Origin: an uncultured Chromatiaceae bacterium
Lineage (GTDB): Bacteria; Pseudomonadota; Gammaproteobacteria; Enterobacterales; Alteromonadaceae
DNA length: 15,875 nucleotides
Assembly: GCA_946482615.1 (NCBI GenBank)
Contig: CAMLSF010000092.1
Span: 1-15,875 of the forward strand
Reading direction: 5' to 3'
This document shows positions 13,726-15,875 of the stretch, piece by piece. Under the pieces are notes generated by a model. The model was not told the DNA's origin, did not search any database, and saw only the letters and a program-made list of their open reading frames with translations. The first letter of the stretch is position 1. Each line of letters begins with the position of its first letter. A program made the translations under genes and the position numbers.

Positions 13726-15875
13726 ATGATTGAACTTCTGTTATTAGTCTTATTTCCCCTGATTGGCTCTCTGGTGCCTGTGCTGACAAAAAACTGGTCG
13801 CGTAGCTATAGTGCTTTGGCTACTGCGATCTTACCTGCTGCCGCATTGGCCCTGGTTCTGCAGCTTGCGCCTGCGGTGTTTGCCGGTGAAACCTTATTCT
13901 ACAAAATGCCATGGGTCGAAGCTTTGGACTTGTCCTTAAGTTTCCGGCTGGATGGTTTATCGCTGCTGTTTGTATTTTTGATCCTGGGTATTGGTTTATT
14001 AGTGATCTTATACGCCCGCTATTACCTGGCCGCAAAAGATTCGATGGCGCGCTTTTATGGTTTTTTAATGCTGTTTATGACGGCCATGCTGGGCATAGTG
14101 TTATCGAATAACCTGTTACAGCTTTGGCTGTTTTGGGAGCTGACCAGTATCAGTTCCTTTTTATTGATTAGCTTCTGGTGGCACAGAGCCGATGCCCGGC
14201 TTGGTGCCCGTATGGCGTTGACCATTACGGGTTTTGGTGGTCTGGCTTTGTTGGCCGGTATTTTATTGATAGGCCAGGTCTTGGGTAGTTTTGAACTGGA
14301 TCTGGTGTTATCTCAAGCGGATGTGCTGCAACAGCACAGCTTGTATCCGGTGATTCTAATTCTGGTATTGTTGGGAGCTTTTACTAAATCGGCCCAATTC
14401 CCGTTTCATTTCTGGTTGCCTAATGCGATGTCAGCACCAACTCCGGTCAGTGCCTATCTGCATTCGGCCACTATGGTCAAAGCCGGTATTTTTTTGCTGG
14501 CGCGAATGTATCCGTTATTGGCAGGCTCTGACTTATGGTTCCTGCTGGTGACTATTACAGGCATGACGACTCTGTTGGTTGGGGCTTATCTGGCCTTGTT
14601 TCAACACGATTTAAAAGGCTTGCTGGCTTATTCGACCATTAGTCATTTAGGTTTAATCACACTCTTGCTGGGTTTGGACACAGATCTGGCGACGGTAGCG
14701 GCGATTTTTCACATTATCAACCACGCTATTTTTAAAGCCTCTTTATTTATGGCCGCCGGTATTATCGACCATGAATCCGGCTCACGTGATATGCGAAAAC
14801 TGAACGGCCTCTGGCAGTTTATGCCGGTGACAGCGACACTTGCTATGGTGGCCTCGGCCTCTATGGCTGGCGTACCTCTACTGAATGGTTTTTTGTCCAA
14901 AGAGATGTTTTTTGCTGAAACCCTGCATCAGGATGTATTAGGTGCTTTGTCCTGGCTTATTCCGGTGCTGGCGACAGTCGCAGCCACTTTATCTGTGGCT
15001 TATTCAGCCCGTTTTATTCATGACGTGTTTTTTAACGGTCAACCCAGAGGTTTACCCCGTACTCCACATGAACCGCCCCGTTATATGAGGGTGCCGGTCG
15101 AAATACTGGTCGCGCTTTGTATTCTGGTTGGGTTGGCTCCGCAGTATATAGTGGGGGATTTACTGGCCGTTGCATCAGGTGCAGCTCTTGGTGGGCCTTT
15201 GCCAGAGTACAGTTTGTCGATTTGGCATGGTGTAAACCTGCCGTTGATGATGAGTATCATGGCACTGACTTTAGGTATCTTGTTGTACTGGAACCGCAAA
15301 CATTTGTATCGTTTTCAGGCCGAGTTGCCAGAACTGAATCCTTTGCAGTTGTTCGAGCAGAAAATCAAAGCTTTGTTAGCTGTTGCGCAACAATGGCATC
15401 AGCGTTTTGAATCTTCGGCTTTGCAACGTTATTTGTTATGGCTGTTTCTGATAGTGATAGTGTTACTGATTTGGCCACTGCAGCAGATGGGGCAGTTTAC
15501 CCGGCACAAGGCTATGTTGCCTGCCGATGGCCTGATGTTAACTGCGGTGCTGGTTGCTATCATCGCTGCTTTTGCCACCGTGTTGTGCCAACGCCAGCGT
15601 TTATTGGCGCTGGTGATGATGTCAATTGTAGGTTTGGTGGTTACGCTGATTTTTGTACGTTTTTCCGCACCGGATCTGGCGCTGACTCAATTGGCTGTTG
15701 AAGTGGTGACCATAGTGCTACTGATGTTAGCACTGTTTTTTCTGCCGCATAAAATCAGCAGGGCGTCCAATGCTGGCCGGCTTATTCGTGATGGCGCTAT
15801 TGCCTCTGTTTGTGGTGTGGTGATTGGCAGTTTAAGTTACGCCATGATGCTGGAACCGCAGCAGCGGATCTCTGA
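13726..15875 (+). CDS. mrpA: Mrp-type Na+/H+ antiporter subunit A (partial, cut by window end)
   Basis: The frame is open from ATG 13726 to the last base, giving at least 716 residues without a stop. It is the large, complex I-like subunit of the Mrp (Mnh/Pha) multisubunit cation/proton antiporter of the inner membrane. Family residues are visible: Glu138 in FWELTSISSFLLI, Lys221 in AFTKSAQFPFHFWLPNAM (218-235), His228, His246 in AYLHSATMVKAGIF and Lys252. More than 15 hydrophobic segments occur. The late region FSAPDLALTQLAVEVVT is the conserved C-terminal MrpA block. In many gammaproteobacteria this subunit is fused to MrpB and is over 900 residues; whether that holds here cannot be seen. 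Other mrp genes should follow downstream. Confidence 0.95.
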   Translation, partial: MIELLLLVLFPLIGSLVPVLTKNWSRSYSALATAILPAAALALVLQLAPAVFAGETLFYKMPWVEALDLSLSFRLDGLSLLFVFLILGIGLLVILYARYYLAAKDSMARFYGFLMLFMTAMLGIVLSNNLLQLWLFWELTSISSFLLISFWWHRADARLGARMALTITGFGGLALLAGILLIGQVLGSFELDLVLSQADVLQQHSLYPVILILVLLGAFTKSAQFPFHFWLPNAMSAPTPVSAYLHSATMVKAGIFLLARMYPLLAGSDLWFLLVTITGMTTLLVGAYLALFQHDLKGLLAYSTISHLGLITLLLGLDTDLATVAAIFHIINHAIFKASLFMAAGIIDHESGSRDMRKLNGLWQFMPVTATLAMVASASMAGVPLLNGFLSKEMFFAETLHQDVLGALSWLIPVLATVAATLSVAYSARFIHDVFFNGQPRGLPRTPHEPPRYMRVPVEILVALCILVGLAPQYIVGDLLAVASGAALGGPLPEYSLSIWHGVNLPLMMSIMALTLGILLYWNRKHLYRFQAELPELNPLQLFEQKIKALLAVAQQWHQRFESSALQRYLLWLFLIVIVLLIWPLQQMGQFTRHKAMLPADGLMLTAVLVAIIAAFATVLCQRQRLLALVMMSIVGLVVTLIFVRFSAPDLALTQLAVEVVTIVLLMLALFFLPHKISRASNAGRLIRDGAIASVCGVVIGSLSYAMMLEPQQRIS

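Noticed and set aside
13542..13727. Minus-strand frame of 61 codons ending RRQVRETPGA
   Set aside because: It runs mostly through the palindromic repeat and the mrpA leader, has no ribosome binding site, and is explained by the repeat and not by a gene.

Overview
The window reads as chromosomal DNA of a gammaproteobacterium. The protein content (mutM, NhaB very close in sequence to the enterobacterial protein, a TPP-controlled TonB-dependent receptor, Omp85, MgtE, an Mrp antiporter) and the moderate GC content fit Alteromonadales or Rheinheimera-type organisms. The genus is an inference. No phage, plasmid or CRISPR signature is visible.

Layout. 1-125: two exact 55-bp direct repeats, 70 bp apart. 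251-1544 (+): a small membrane-anchored protein and mutM. 1541-5361 (-): read in the direction of transcription, a DUF432-like gene overlapping mscS by ATGA, then a small secreted protein, then an Omp85-family outer-membrane protein that ends on the same CTAG as mutM. 5362-5644: divergent intergenic region with a structured leader and a possible 16-codon leader ORF ahead of mgtE. 5645-6994 (+): mgtE. 7071-11176 (+): a TPP riboswitch followed by four tightly spaced genes: TonB-dependent receptor, small thiamine-binding-type protein, PnuT-type transporter and ThiK-like kinase. 11181-11363 (-): a 60-residue helix-turn-helix protein. 11781-13361 (+): nhaB with a hairpin-rich upstream region and a strong terminator. 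13726-15875 (+): mrpA, cut by the window edge.

How it works together. The riboswitch operon forms a thiamine salvage route: uptake across the outer membrane (receptor), across the inner membrane (PnuT), and trapping by phosphorylation (kinase), repressed when TPP is plentiful. MscS, MgtE, NhaB and Mrp are all ion or osmotic homeostasis functions.

The most unusual observation is a palindromic repeat with two copies that are 120 bp each and about 82% identical by hand count. One copy (7228-7347) lies exactly in frame between codons 3 and 44 of the thiamine receptor. Removing it restores a textbook signal peptide. The other (13476-13601) lies between a good sigma70-type promoter and mrpA. Both copies therefore sit in the 5' control region of a transport gene. 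The second notable item is the mgtE leader, where a short ORF ends across one arm of a long-range stem.
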